64,000 nt of DNA from Terrimonas sp. Lineage in GTDB: Bacteria; Bacteroidota; Bacteroidia; Chitinophagales; Chitinophagaceae. The DNA lies in the NCBI GenBank assembly GCA_016125075.1, contig WGMO01000001.1:1-64000 (forward strand), in the 5' to 3' direction. This document shows positions 16,513 to 25,976 of the stretch, piece by piece (within the stretch, counting starts at the first letter, position 1; each line of letters begins with the position of its first letter). The notes beneath the pieces were generated by a model, which worked only from the letters and a program-made list of their open reading frames with translations, was not told the origin of the DNA and made no database searches. The translations under genes were made by a program, and so were the position numbers.

Positions 16513-16974
16513 TTAAGTGTTGATCAGTTTTACGTTTGTTGCCATCGGCCCGCGCTGGCCCATTTCCACTTCATAACTGACTTTATCATTCTCCTGGAGG
16601 GCGCCGGAAGCATTATTGACGTGAACAAACACGCTTTCCTGCGACTTATCATCTTTGATAAAACCAAAGCCTTTTGCCTGGTTGAAAAAAGTGACCTTTC
16701 CGTTCCGCACCAGGTCTTCCTGGGGGAGATCTTCCTGTTTGGGCACCCCAATGATCATATCTTCCGCTTTCACCTTTATTTTCTTTCGCGGATCCGGAGG
16801 GGTTGAAGAAAGATTTCCGTTCTCATCAATATATGCAAGCATTTCATCGAAGCTTTTGCCAGTTTCTCCGGCATTAGTTTTCCTTTCCTGCTTTCTCTCT
16901 TCCTTCTCTTTTTTCTTTTGCTGCTTTTTTTTCTCTCTTTCTTTTTTACTCCAGGTTTCCTGCGATTTACTCAT
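16513..16974 (-). CDS. Cold-shock-domain protein with long basic N-terminus
   Basis: A 153-residue protein. The cold-shock domain occupies about 88-153, with RNP-1 KGFGFI at 101-106 and RNP-2 VFVHV at 115-119. The first 35 residues are almost entirely Lys, Glu, Arg and Gln, likely a charged helix that binds nucleic acid or partners, followed by a short linker (SFDEMLAYIDENG). This N-terminal extension form is common in Bacteroidota and replaces the short CspA type. The leader is long, about 95 bases from the likely -7 element, as is usual for cold-shock mRNAs. Confidence 0.88.
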   Translation of the reverse strand: MSKSQETWSKKEREKKKQQKKKEKEERKQERKTNAGETGKSFDEMLAYIDENGNLSSTPPDPRKKIKVKAEDMIIGVPKQEDLPQEDLVRNGKVTFFNQAKGFGFIKDDKSQESVFVHVNNASGALQENDKVSYEVEMGQRGPMATNVKLINT

Positions 16975-17075
16975 AAATAGACAAACTGTTTATATCTACC
17001 AATCAGGGGAACAATATGTAAACTGAATTGATAAACGGATGAAGAAATACCGGGAATGGCCCCGATCCATTGCTT

Positions 17076-17083
17076 CAAAGATA
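17076..17083 (-). promoter_or_regulatory. Likely -7 element of the cold-shock protein gene
   Basis: Reads TATCTTTG on the reverse strand, matching TAnnTTTG. It would give a leader of about 95 bases. The -33 region is partial (TCTG). Confidence 0.4.
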
Positions 17084-17217
17084 CGATTTTTATCGCTGTC
17101 TTCCAGATTTTACTCCCTGTTACAGGGTACCTCTTTCCTTAAAATTTCAGAAAATACCCTGAAATTTTAATATTTAACCCGAAATAAGCGGGTTATCTTT
17201 AAACCCCAAAAGACGCC

Positions 17218-17643
17218 ATGATCTTCATTCCTGCCATTTTCCTCATCACCGTATTGCTGGTCATCGCCGCCTGGCATTTCTACTGGGCCCTTGGCGGGAA
17301 ATCCGGACTTAGCCGGGTACTGCCCGAAAACAGGGAAGGCAGAAAAGTACTGGCTCCTTCAAAACTGGTTACTTTTTTGGTGGCAGCCGGATTATTGGCC
17401 ATGGCCGTATTCACCTGGCTGAGGGTTTTTGATAATGATCCCCTGCTTCCTCATTGGATGCTGGAATACGGCATGCTGGTCATTGCAGCCATTTTTTTCC
17501 TCCGGGCAATCGGAGACTTCAAATATGTCGGACTCCTGAAAAAAATAAGGCACTCATCATTTGCAGAAAGGGATAGCCGATATTACACCCCTCTTTCGAT
17601 CCTGATTGCGATTGTGGCCGTCATGATCGATGTTCTTTTCTGA
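17218..17643 (+). CDS. DUF3995 membrane protein
   Basis: A 141-residue protein with four membrane segments (about 4-24, 45-66, 80-100 and 122-140). The WHFYWALGGKSGLSRVLP block near residues 19-36 is the hallmark of DUF3995. Members are small integral membrane proteins of unknown function. It stands alone between the cold-shock gene (divergent) and the YncE/phosphoesterase gene 115 bases downstream. Confidence 0.8.
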   Translation: MIFIPAIFLITVLLVIAAWHFYWALGGKSGLSRVLPENREGRKVLAPSKLVTFLVAAGLLAMAVFTWLRVFDNDPLLPHWMLEYGMLVIAAIFFLRAIGDFKYVGLLKKIRHSSFAERDSRYYTPLSILIAIVAVMIDVLF

Positions 17644-17758
17644 AACTACTGTCCGGATTTGGGGGCCAAAAGGTTCCATTTTATGTTTCTGTGATTTTTA
17701 TACTTGACGAAACTTGCCCTTAACTTAATCCTTAACTTTAACCCCTAATCATACAGGT

Positions 17759-20200
17759 ATGAAAAAAGCATTTTCGGGAGCGCTCCTCAGCTTGATTTTC
17801 ACGACAGTTTTTGCACAAGCCGACCAGGTGCCCGGTTATCAAAGGGTACGACTGCCCAACGGTTGGTCATTGACCCCGGTGGGGAAAAGTATCCCGCTGG
17901 GCGACCTACCCTTGAACCTGGCCGTTTCATCTACAAAAAAATACATGGCGGTCACCAATAATGGACAGAGTGTACAGTCTTTGCAGCTTATCAACCTTAA
18001 AACAGAGAAATTAATAACCAGCATTGAAATACCCAAATCCTGGTACGGCCTGAAATTTTCAAAAGATGAAAAATACCTCTATGCTTCTGGAGGGCATGAC
18101 AACTGGATATTGAAATATGCACTCTCCCATAACAAGATGGTCCTCAAAGACAGTATCAAACTGGGTGACAAGTGGCCGAATAAAATTTCACCGGCCGGGA
18201 TCGATATTGATGATCAGCAGCAGCTGTTATATACCGTTACAAAAGAAGACAACTCACTATACATCATTGACCTCCGCACCAAAAAGACCCTGTATAAGAT
18301 ATCACTGGGCGGCGAGGGCTATGCCTGTGTATTGTCACCCGATAAAAAGACCCTGTACATCAGTTGCTGGGGCTGTGATAAAGTCATCGTTTTCGATACC
18401 GGCAAGAGGAGCATATCCGGCGAAATCCGGGTAGGCGACAACCCAAATGAAATCTGTCTGACCCGAAATGGCAATTACCTGTTAGTGGCGAACGCCAACG
18501 ACAATTCAGTATCAGTGATCGATACCCGAAAAAGAACTGTCATTGAAACCCTGAATGCAGCCTTATTTCCCCAGGCGCCCAGCGGTTCCACATCTGATGG
18601 GGTGGCCCTCAGTGAGGATGAAAAAACAGTTTTTATCGCCAATGCCGATAATAACTGCCTGGCTGTTTTCGATTTCAGCAAACCGGGTTTTAGTGTGAGC
18701 CAAGGTTTTATCCCCACCGGATGGTACCCTACCAATGTAAAAGTGATCGGTAATAAAATATATGTGGCAAACGGAAAGGGGTTTACCTCGAAACCCAATG
18801 CTAAAGGACCCGATCCCAGCAGCAAAACGGAAGAAGTAAATTACCAGCAGGGCGATTACAAAACAAACAGGAGCAGGACCGAATATATCGGGGGATTATT
18901 CAAAGGAACACTGGGCATCATCAATATCCCCAATGAAAAAACCTTATCACAATATTCTAAACTTGTTTACGAGAATACACCTTATAATAAGGAGAAGGAA
19001 CTAAATGCTGCAGGGCAAAAAGACAATCCCATCCCGATGAAAGTCGGAGATGCCTCCCCTATCAAATACGTTTTCTATGTTATTAAGGAAAACAGGACCT
19101 ATGACCAGGTGCTGGGTGATATGCCGGAAGGTAACGGTGATACCAGTTTGGTACTGTTTGGCAAAAAAATCACCCCCAACCAGCATAAACTGGCAAAGGA
19201 TTTTGTTCTACTGGATAATTTTTATGTAGATGGAGAAGTGAGTGCGGACGGGCATAACTGGAGCCTGGGTGCCTATGCCACCGATTACCTCGAAAAAAAC
19301 TGGCCTTCCAGCTATGGGGGCAGGGGTGGCTCCTATGATGCGGAAGGCACCCGGGAAATCGCCAATAATAAAGGAGGTTTTATATGGGACCATTGTAAAA
19401 AAGCCGGTATAACCTATAGGACTTATGGCGAATTTGCCGATGATTATAAAGCGAATATCCCGGTATTGGAAGGGCATTTCTGTCCTTATTATACCAGTTG
19501 GGATGAAACGGTCAGGGATACCACCAGGTTCTATCAATGGAAAAGAGAATTTGATTCGCTGCTGGCCAATCATGCCGTCCCACAGTTCAATTCCCTGCGT
19601 TTTATTAATGACCATACACAGGGATTAAAAAAAGGCACTCCTACACCCTTTGCGCATGTAGCCGATAACGATCTTGCGGTAGGTATGTTTGTGGAATACC
19701 TGAGCCATTCACCCATCTGGAAGGAAACAGCCATTTTTATTGTGGAAGATGATGCGCAGAATGGCCCCGACCATGTAGATGCACACCGGACCACCGCTTA
19801 TCTGGCAGGTGGTTTTGTAAAAAGGAATTTCGTAGACCATACCCCCTATTCAACCTCTTCTATGCTGCGTACGATCGAGCTCATTCTGGGTATACCGCCC
19901 ATGACACAATATGATGCTGCGGCTGAACCGATGTGGCGCTGTTTTTCTGCCCAGGCCGACCTCACCGGGTTTACATCGGTGCCGGCAGCAATCGATATTA
20001 CCGAAAAAAATATAGCCCTGAATGAATGGCAGCGCCGCTCTGAACTCTTTGACCTCAGTAAGGAAGATGCGATTCCGGATATGGAATTCAACCTGGTATT
20101 ATGGCATGGCATCAAAGGAGACCATATACCCTTTCCGGGGCCCCAGCGCGCTGCATTTTTCAAGGCAAGATCGAGGGCCGGAGAAGATGATGACGATTGA
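17759..20200 (+). CDS. Bifunctional YncE-like propeller / phosphoesterase-type protein
   Basis: An 813-residue exported protein with a signal peptide of about 20 residues (ending FAQA). Residues 30 to about 400 form a seven-bladed YncE-type beta propeller, seen as repeated SVIDTRKR-, VFDFSKPG- and YIIDLRTKK-like blades. Residues about 435-790 are a phosphoesterase domain of the acid phosphatase/phospholipase C superfamily, with IKENRTYDQVLGDMPEG at its start, then DGHNWSLGAYATDY and EDDAQNGPDHVDAHR. Such domains hydrolyse phosphate esters in the periplasm or outside. The fused form is common in Bacteroidota and Acidobacteriota, but its substrate is not settled. The S9 peptidase gene follows 116 bases later on the same strand. 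Confidence 0.85.
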   Translation: MKKAFSGALLSLIFTTVFAQADQVPGYQRVRLPNGWSLTPVGKSIPLGDLPLNLAVSSTKKYMAVTNNGQSVQSLQLINLKTEKLITSIEIPKSWYGLKFSKDEKYLYASGGHDNWILKYALSHNKMVLKDSIKLGDKWPNKISPAGIDIDDQQQLLYTVTKEDNSLYIIDLRTKKTLYKISLGGEGYACVLSPDKKTLYISCWGCDKVIVFDTGKRSISGEIRVGDNPNEICLTRNGNYLLVANANDNSVSVIDTRKRTVIETLNAALFPQAPSGSTSDGVALSEDEKTVFIANADNNCLAVFDFSKPGFSVSQGFIPTGWYPTNVKVIGNKIYVANGKGFTSKPNAKGPDPSSKTEEVNYQQGDYKTNRSRTEYIGGLFKGTLGIINIPNEKTLSQYSKLVYENTPYNKEKELNAAGQKDNPIPMKVGDASPIKYVFYVIKENRTYDQVLGDMPEGNGDTSLVLFGKKITPNQHKLAKDFVLLDNFYVDGEVSADGHNWSLGAYATDYLEKNWPSSYGGRGGSYDAEGTREIANNKGGFIWDHCKKAGITYRTYGEFADDYKANIPVLEGHFCPYYTSWDETVRDTTRFYQWKREFDSLLANHAVPQFNSLRFINDHTQGLKKGTPTPFAHVADNDLAVGMFVEYLSHSPIWKETAIFIVEDDAQNGPDHVDAHRTTAYLAGGFVKRNFVDHTPYSTSSMLRTIELILGIPPMTQYDAAAEPMWRCFSAQADLTGFTSVPAAIDITEKNIALNEWQRRSELFDLSKEDAIPDMEFNLVLWHGIKGDHIPFPGPQRAAFFKARSRAGEDDDD

Positions 20201-20316
20201 AGAATATTGTACCAGGGAACATAACTTACTGTCGCAGGGCTGGTTCGCCATTCATAGAAAATATGATGGCCCTCCCATTACCATTTCGTATTTTCCCGTA
20301 AACAAACCAACTCGTC

Positions 20317-22227
20317 ATGCACAAAACAATACTTCCAGCCTGTCTGGCTATGCTGATTTTTATTGCCTGTAACCAGGCTTCCCGGGAAACGCGTATGCCA
20401 AAACAATACAGTATCGAGGACCTTTATGATAATATCGCTGTCAGCGCCGCCGGTTTCAGCCAGGATGAAGACAAAATACTGGTGAACAATAACGCCTCCG
20501 GCATCTACAATGTATATGAATTGAACATCTCAGATACAGCGATGACAGCATTAACGGACTCCAAAAAGGAATCATTCTTTGCCGTGGATTACCAGCCAGG
20601 CACTAACCGGTTTATCTATTCGGGCGACCAGGGTGGAAATGAAAATAACCATCTCTACCTGGCAAGAAAGGGCGATTCTGCTGCCCGCGACCTCACACCC
20701 TGGCCAAACAGTTCCAATAGTTTTGCGGGTTGGAGTGAAGACAAGCAATCCCTGTATGTGAGCAGCAATAAACGCAACCCGCAGTATTTTGACCTTTGGA
20801 AAATGGATACGGCCACCTGGACACCAGCCCTATTTTATCAAAACGATTCCGGCCTAAATGTCGGCGCCATCAGCCCATCAGAAAAATATATTGCACTCAA
20901 TAAATCGATCACTACCGATAAAAATGAATTGTACCTCTTCAACAGGATCACAAAGGAGATGAGGAAACTGAGTAATGACCAGGAAGCTACCTGGAATGCC
21001 TCGGCATTTGAAAAGAATGACAGCATTTTTTATTATACCACCAATGATGGAAACGAGTTCAGCTACCTGGTTAAATATAATATCAACAGCGGGAAAGCAG
21101 AGAAATTTTACGAAGACCAATGGGATGTAGCGGGATTGGGACTCAGTGAACATGAGAAATACCATACCATTTTTATTAATGAAGACGGGAAGAATAAGGT
21201 ACTCCTCTTTGATCATGCTAGCAACCAGCCAGTCGCCTTTCCGGAAATCAGGGATGGCGACGTAATCAGCGTCAGTATTGCCCCTTCCGAAAAGAAATTA
21301 TTACTGACCATCGGAAGCAGCACCAGTCCGCAAAACTTATACCTCTATAACCTGGAAAACAAAGAATTGAAACGGCTTACTTCCACCCTGAATAAAGCCA
21401 TTGATGAAAATGACCTGGTAAAGGCTGAAGTGGTGCGATTTAAGTCATTTGATGGTCTGGACATTCCAGCCATTTACTATAAACCCCTGCAGGCAAGCAA
21501 AACCAATAAGGTGGGTGCCCTTGTTTGGGTGCATGGCGGCCCCGGCGGACAAAGCCGTGTAGGATTCAGTAATTCGATTCAGTACCTCGTGAACCATGGA
21601 TATGCTGTTCTGGCTGTGAACAACCGCGGCAGCAGCGGGTATGGTAAGACCTTTTATAAAATGGATAATAAGGATCATGGAAATGCTGACCTGAAAGATT
21701 GTATTTGGGGCAAAAAATGGCTGGCCAGCCAGGAGTATATCGACAGCGCAGCTATCGGCATTTATGGCGGCAGTTATGGTGGTTGTATGGTGCTGAATGC
21801 GCTCTGTAAATATCCGGATGCCTTCAATGTGGGCGTTGACCTTTTTGGCGTGGCCAACTGGTTGCGTACTTTAAGAAGCATCCCTCCCTACTGGGAATCT
21901 TTCCGCAAGGCATTATATGATGAATTGGGCGACCCGAATACGGCTGACAGTGTTCATTTAAAAGATGCGTCTGGCCTCTATAATTACCAGAAAATCACCA
22001 AACCCCTGATCGTTTTCCAGGGCGCCAATGATGTCAGGGTATTGAAAGTGGAAAGTGACGAGATCGTGGAAGGTGTAAAAAAGAACGGGGTCCCGGTAGA
22101 ATATGTTGTTTACCCAGATGAAGGGCATGGATTTGTGAAAAAAGAGAACCAGATCACAACTTCCAAACGCAGCCTGGAGTTCCTCGATAAATACCTAAAA
22201 CCTGGAAAGGGAACCCAAAAAGAATAA
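20317..22227 (+). CDS. S9 family serine peptidase (prolyl oligopeptidase-like) lipoprotein
   Basis: A 636-residue peptidase with a lipoprotein signal ending at Cys18 (IFIAC). Residues about 40-360 are the WD-like propeller that gates the active site; residues about 380-630 are the alpha/beta hydrolase domain. The catalytic triad is Ser486 in GGSYGG, Asp572 in GANDVRV and His604 in DEGHGF. The enzyme cleaves short peptides, often dipeptidyl- or acyl-aminoacyl-type, in the periplasm. A terminator follows directly. Confidence 0.9.
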   Translation: MHKTILPACLAMLIFIACNQASRETRMPKQYSIEDLYDNIAVSAAGFSQDEDKILVNNNASGIYNVYELNISDTAMTALTDSKKESFFAVDYQPGTNRFIYSGDQGGNENNHLYLARKGDSAARDLTPWPNSSNSFAGWSEDKQSLYVSSNKRNPQYFDLWKMDTATWTPALFYQNDSGLNVGAISPSEKYIALNKSITTDKNELYLFNRITKEMRKLSNDQEATWNASAFEKNDSIFYYTTNDGNEFSYLVKYNINSGKAEKFYEDQWDVAGLGLSEHEKYHTIFINEDGKNKVLLFDHASNQPVAFPEIRDGDVISVSIAPSEKKLLLTIGSSTSPQNLYLYNLENKELKRLTSTLNKAIDENDLVKAEVVRFKSFDGLDIPAIYYKPLQASKTNKVGALVWVHGGPGGQSRVGFSNSIQYLVNHGYAVLAVNNRGSSGYGKTFYKMDNKDHGNADLKDCIWGKKWLASQEYIDSAAIGIYGGSYGGCMVLNALCKYPDAFNVGVDLFGVANWLRTLRSIPPYWESFRKALYDELGDPNTADSVHLKDASGLYNYQKITKPLIVFQGANDVRVLKVESDEIVEGVKKNGVPVEYVVYPDEGHGFVKKENQITTSKRSLEFLDKYLKPGKGTQKE

Positions 22228-22252
22228 TTTTTTCTCAGTTGGAATATCGCAG

Positions 22253-22283
22253 AAAATGTCCTGATCATCAGGACATTTTTTTA
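22253..22283 (+). terminator. Rho-independent terminator after the S9 peptidase gene
   Basis: Stem AAAATGTCCTG and CAGGACATTTT with an ATCAT loop, then TTTTATTT. It abuts the end of the convergent DUF819 gene. Confidence 0.8.
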
Positions 22284-23444
22284 TTTCAGTATCTCCGCCA
22301 CGAGGATACCGACATAGGCACCGATGGCATTACCAATGGACCCGGCCAGCAAACCCGGAAGTTGAAGATCGGGCCGGCCAATACTGATCGCACAAACCGG
22401 CGCGGAAGCAGACCCTCCAATATTGGCATTGGAGGCAATGGCAATGATATCCCAGTCCTGTTTCAGTAATCCACCGGCAATAAATATGATCACACCATGT
22501 AAAATAACAATGGCTGTTACCCAAATCAAGAGTGTACCCGCCATGTTTCCACTTTGTAAAAGCGTATGGATATCACAATAGGCACCGATCACGGCCAGGA
22601 AAAGCATGATCATCAATAAACCCAGCAGTTTTGCTCCTTTTTGTTGTTGTACAAAAGGGAGTTGTGCCATTACCAGGGCCAGGGTCGTAAGGGTGATAAT
22701 AGAGGGAATTGCAGGTACATATTTAGAGAGCTGCGATGCAATAAACATACTGCCAAATCCGAGCGCCAGTAATATGGCGATATCGGTAATCCGGATATTC
22801 CCTGAAGGCAGGAACATCTTATCACGTATCTCTTCATCCGAAAGATTGGCAAATTCAGCGGTTACCTTTCGTTTACGGGGGATAAACCGTTGAAGGACTG
22901 CAGGAATGATAAGGATGGCCATCATCCAGACCGTACCCACAATATTATCTACCGCATTCACAGCGGCAAACAGGTTGCCATCCTTATTCACACCGTAATT
23001 CAGGGCAACGGCATTAAGATTGATACTGCCCCCAATATAGGTACCCGTGTACATCCCCGCCACCGCATAAGCCTGGTGGACACCATGGTGCTGGGGTGAA
23101 AGGAGGGAAAAGCTTATCAATACCCCACCCACGGTGGCAGCCGCACCGATAAAAAACATGACCAGCATCGGCAGACCGGCCAGTTTAAGATCTTTCAGTT
23201 TCACTTCCAGCAATAAGAAAAAAATACCCAGCGGAGCCGCATACTCGAAGATCCTTGAATATAATACAGGGGCATTATAAGAAGATGGGATAATCTTAAA
23301 ATTTGCCACAATGGCCCCGGCAATGATGATGATCAGGGCGGCACCCAGGTGTTTAAAAAATTTCCGGGTAGCCAGCCATTCGGAAAAAACCACTAACAGC
23401 AATAAGACCGTAAGGATATAAGCAGGCTCCTGGATAAATGACAT
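22281..23444 (-). CDS. DUF819 family integral membrane protein
   Basis: A 387-residue hydrophobic protein with about ten to eleven membrane segments. The blocks GMYTGTYIGGSINLNAVALN in the middle and IASNANIGGSASAPVCA near the end are pseudo-symmetric glycine/asparagine-rich loops typical of DUF819 (YjcL-like) and of inverted-repeat secondary transporters. Function is not established; members are assumed to carry a small solute. It is monocistronic. Confidence 0.85.
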   Translation of the reverse strand: MSFIQEPAYILTVLLLLVVFSEWLATRKFFKHLGAALIIIIAGAIVANFKIIPSSYNAPVLYSRIFEYAAPLGIFFLLLEVKLKDLKLAGLPMLVMFFIGAAATVGGVLISFSLLSPQHHGVHQAYAVAGMYTGTYIGGSINLNAVALNYGVNKDGNLFAAVNAVDNIVGTVWMMAILIIPAVLQRFIPRKRKVTAEFANLSDEEIRDKMFLPSGNIRITDIAILLALGFGSMFIASQLSKYVPAIPSIITLTTLALVMAQLPFVQQQKGAKLLGLLMIMLFLAVIGAYCDIHTLLQSGNMAGTLLIWVTAIVILHGVIIFIAGGLLKQDWDIIAIASNANIGGSASAPVCAISIGRPDLQLPGLLAGSIGNAIGAYVGILVAEILK

Positions 23445-23643
23445 AAGGGATTTTCGTTATAGGATTCAAGATAATAAATTCAGGAACATGAATACGCAAT
23501 TCAGAAAATACCCTATCATAAAGGGTGCCCCGCTTTCAAAACCACAGTTGGGGCTAATCAAAATCCGCTTTGAAGAAGTATGATTATAAGGCTCTTATAA
23601 AAAAAATGCCCGTTTGAACATTCATGAATATCGAAATTAATGT

Positions 23644-23675
23644 TTTGCAGGCTGCATCATCCAATCATAGTTTTG
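23644..23675 (+). promoter_or_regulatory. Bacteroidota promoter of the second secreted paralogue
   Basis: TTTG at 23644-23647, exactly 20 bases, then TAGTTTTG at 23668-23675. The leader to the ATG at 23824 would be about 140 bases. The first 11 bases, TTTGCAGGCTG, are identical to those in the promoter at 7559. The rest of the 379-base gap after the DUF819 gene start shows nothing else. Confidence 0.7.
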
Positions 23676-23823
23676 CGGTATTAATTCGAATGGCAACCGG
23701 ACATCATCATTCTGAAAAAGAGCCGGAGATCCATCTACTTTACTTGCCTGAAATTTCCCGACATGCTTTCCATAGAAGATTGAATTGAATGATGTATTGA
23801 TTATTAACCTAAATGAAAACAAA

Positions 23824-24231
23824 ATGAAAAGGATTTTTAAAAACAACAGGGTTCTTGTAATTGCATTTTTTACCGCTTTCACCGTATCGGCCATAACCGG
23901 CACGGCACAGGAGCCTGGCAAGTCATTACCCGTTTCGCTGACGTATGCAGGCAGTCTACATGACCAGCCGCTCTATAAATTAAGCGTTGCAGGGAATACC
24001 CAACTTGACCAGTTTGCGGTGAGTATCCTGGATGCAAACGGGAACCTGCTTTACAGTGAGAATATAAAAGCGGAGCATTTTACAAAATCGTTCCTGCTGA
24101 ACACAGATGAGATCGGAGACGACAACTTGTATTTTGAGATTACCAGTAAAAAAACAAAAGAATCTGTCACCTACGAAATCAACCGGTATTCCCATCTCGA
24201 GGAGCAAATGGCTGTCAGTTTAGCTAAATAA
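23824..24231 (+). CDS. Small secreted protein, paralogue of the one at 7758
   Basis: With the start at ATG 23824 the product is 135 residues, matching the 133 of its paralogue; the frame is open back to 23785 but that adds a non-signal-like segment. The signal peptide runs to about residue 29 (ITGTAQ). The mature part has a single beta-rich domain with the shared blocks LTYAGSL, PLYKLSV, LLYSENIKAE and LYFEITSK. No catalytic residues are evident and I do not know its role. Like its paralogue it has its own strong promoter, a long leader and a perfect terminator, which suggests high expression. Confidence 0.75.
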   Translation: MKRIFKNNRVLVIAFFTAFTVSAITGTAQEPGKSLPVSLTYAGSLHDQPLYKLSVAGNTQLDQFAVSILDANGNLLYSENIKAEHFTKSFLLNTDEIGDDNLYFEITSKKTKESVTYEINRYSHLEEQMAVSLAK

Positions 24232-24247
24232 TTTACGGAAAGCCTTT

Positions 24248-24288
24248 AACAAGAAAACACTCCTAAAAGGAGTGTTTTCTTGTTCTTT
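24248..24288 (+). terminator. Strong terminator after the second secreted paralogue
   Basis: A perfect 17-base stem (AACAAGAAAACACTCCT with its complement) and a 3-base loop, followed by CTTT. Confidence 0.85.
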
Positions 24289-24506
24289 AATCTTCCTGAA
24301 ACTGAATTGATGCTGCGACCAGGTATGCTGAATTTTCATGAGGGAATATTTTATTGCCTGATTATTTTATCATAGCGGGTCTGTCTGCCGTTATCCCATT
24401 GAACCTGCAATGGTTACATACCGGGAGGGAAATGTGCTATATCAATGTCAAGCAGGTTTTTGCCGTTGGTGATTGCCTTACTTGCACAATCGATTTTATC
24501 CGCATG

Positions 24507-25151
24507 CTACTTTGTAAAACTTTTTAAGTCCCAGGTATTTGTTACCTCAACATTGGTTAAATGATTTATTTCTCTGTACACATATTTGCGCATTAACCAG
24601 GCCACATTGGTGTATTCGATACCTTCTGAATATTGAATATCCTGGATCGTTTCAACATACCCCGCACTCACTACATCACTGTAAAATACCCCATTGATCA
24701 TTGTGGATGTAACGTCGGTGACCAGCATTGTCCGGGGACCGCCACTTCGCATACCATAATCAAAACTTACCGGATTTTGTATGTTAATATATTGGCCTGT
24801 CAGTACCGGAGAACTTAACCATATCCCCGATTTATTATTCTGAAAGTTAATAACTGACCAGGTCACACCACTCCCTTTTAAGGCATATACAGGGGTAGGC
24901 TCAAAATTCTGGCTTACCGGTTTTAAATAAATGGCCAGCCAGTTTTCTCCATTGATGACAGAATCCCTGGCGGTTAATTCAACATCCAGGGATGTGGTGG
25001 GAAGTCCCGTGTAAGTGCTGGTCAGGGTGTATAACCATTTGCTGCCTGCTTTTGGTATATCCGTACCGGCAGGGATATCAATTTTTTTCTTTTGACAGGA
25101 AGAAATAACCAGAACGATGCAGCATACATAAAAGAAATATCTTTTTTCCAT
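24507..25151 (-). CDS. Lipoprotein of unknown function
   Basis: A 214-residue protein with a lipoprotein signal ending at Cys19 (VISSC) and a Lys-rich +2 region. The mature part is beta-rich (GSKWLYTLTSTYTG, NWLAIYLKPVS, VTWSVINFQNN, YVYREINHLTN) and resembles many short Bacteroidota lipoproteins without named domains. It is the next gene downstream of the response regulator on the same strand, 157 bases away, with a CCCC-N5-GGGG palindrome in the gap, so it may be a target of that regulator. Confidence 0.7.
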   Translation of the reverse strand: MEKRYFFYVCCIVLVISSCQKKKIDIPAGTDIPKAGSKWLYTLTSTYTGLPTTSLDVELTARDSVINGENWLAIYLKPVSQNFEPTPVYALKGSGVTWSVINFQNNKSGIWLSSPVLTGQYINIQNPVSFDYGMRSGGPRTMLVTDVTSTMINGVFYSDVVSAGYVETIQDIQYSEGIEYTNVAWLMRKYVYREINHLTNVEVTNTWDLKSFTK

Positions 25152-25292
25152 AATGAATTTTTTTAGCTACATGGATGATCAGCAGAAAAGCAGGGTAAGA
25201 AATTTGTAAGTGATGCTGGTATTAAGAAAAGCTGAAATCCATAAAGCAGTTAATTTGACAACAAATTTGGAGTTTGTTACCACAGCCAACAA

Positions 25293-25305
25293 CCCCAAAA
25301 TGGGG
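25293..25305. promoter_or_regulatory. CCCC-N5-GGGG palindrome downstream of the response regulator
   Basis: Reads CCCCATTTTGGGG on the reverse strand, two bases after the regulator's stop and about 140 bases before the lipoprotein gene start. The same form occurs at 25977-25989. It is a candidate operator. There is no T-tract, so it is not a convincing terminator. Confidence 0.45.
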
Positions 25306-25308
25306 GTA

Positions 25309-25935
25309 TCAGATCAATCTTTCATTAATAGCTTTGGAAACCGCTTCGGTGGCAGAATGCACCTGTAATTTTTCGTAGATGTTATTGATGTAGGATCGGA
25401 TGGTCTCAAAGGCCAGCCCTGTTTCAGCGGCGATCATCTTATAACTCATCCCTTTGCAGAGTAGTTTTAAAATATCATGTTCCCGGATCGTGAAGTTATA
25501 CTGGCCAACCGGTCCCCGTTGCATAGCGGCTATGACCATCTTTGCGATGGCGGGGCTCATGGGAGCACCTCCCTCCATGACCTCTTTCACGGCCAGTGCC
25601 AGTTTATCAGAAACATTTTTCTTTAACAGGTAGCCAGATGCACCAGCACAGATAGCATCAAATACATGCTGGTTATCATCAAAGACCGTCAACATGATTA
25701 TGGCCACATTCCTGTTGTTTTTCCTGATTTTTTTTACCGCCTCGATACCACTCATGCCTGGCATATCAATGTCCATCAATACCACGTCCGGGGCAAACTC
25801 CTTTACTTCCTGGTCCGCCTGCAGACAGTTAGCAGAAGTATGCAATACTTCAAAACCCTCAGAAAGCATCAGGAATTCTTCCAGCCCCTTCCGGAGTGCT
25901 TCATTATCCTCATATATGATTAATCGGAATCCCAT
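25309..25935 (-). CDS. LuxR/NarL-type response regulator
   Basis: A 208-residue regulator. The receiver domain (1 to about 120) has the phosphoacceptor Asp55 in VVLMDIDMPG, an acidic pair near residues 10-12, and the conserved Thr/Lys positions (MLTVFDD and LLKKNVS). The C-terminal LuxR helix-turn-helix is at about 145-205 (TIREHDILKLLCKGMSYKMI, FETIRSYINNIYEKL). It is paired with the TPR histidine kinase immediately upstream, 59 bases apart on the same strand. CCCC-N5-GGGG palindromes lie just before and just after it and may be its own binding sites. Confidence 0.92.
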   Translation of the reverse strand: MGFRLIIYEDNEALRKGLEEFLMLSEGFEVLHTSANCLQADQEVKEFAPDVVLMDIDMPGMSGIEAVKKIRKNNRNVAIIMLTVFDDNQHVFDAICAGASGYLLKKNVSDKLALAVKEVMEGGAPMSPAIAKMVIAAMQRGPVGQYNFTIREHDILKLLCKGMSYKMIAAETGLAFETIRSYINNIYEKLQVHSATEAVSKAINERLI

Positions 25936-25976
25936 TATCCCGGCTTAAATTTAATAAACATAGCAGGAGCATACTA

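Noticed and set aside
25291-25307. The C/G palindrome after the response regulator as a terminator
   Set aside because: The stem is only four base pairs with no T-tract, and an equivalent palindrome lies before the gene, so an operator is more likely.
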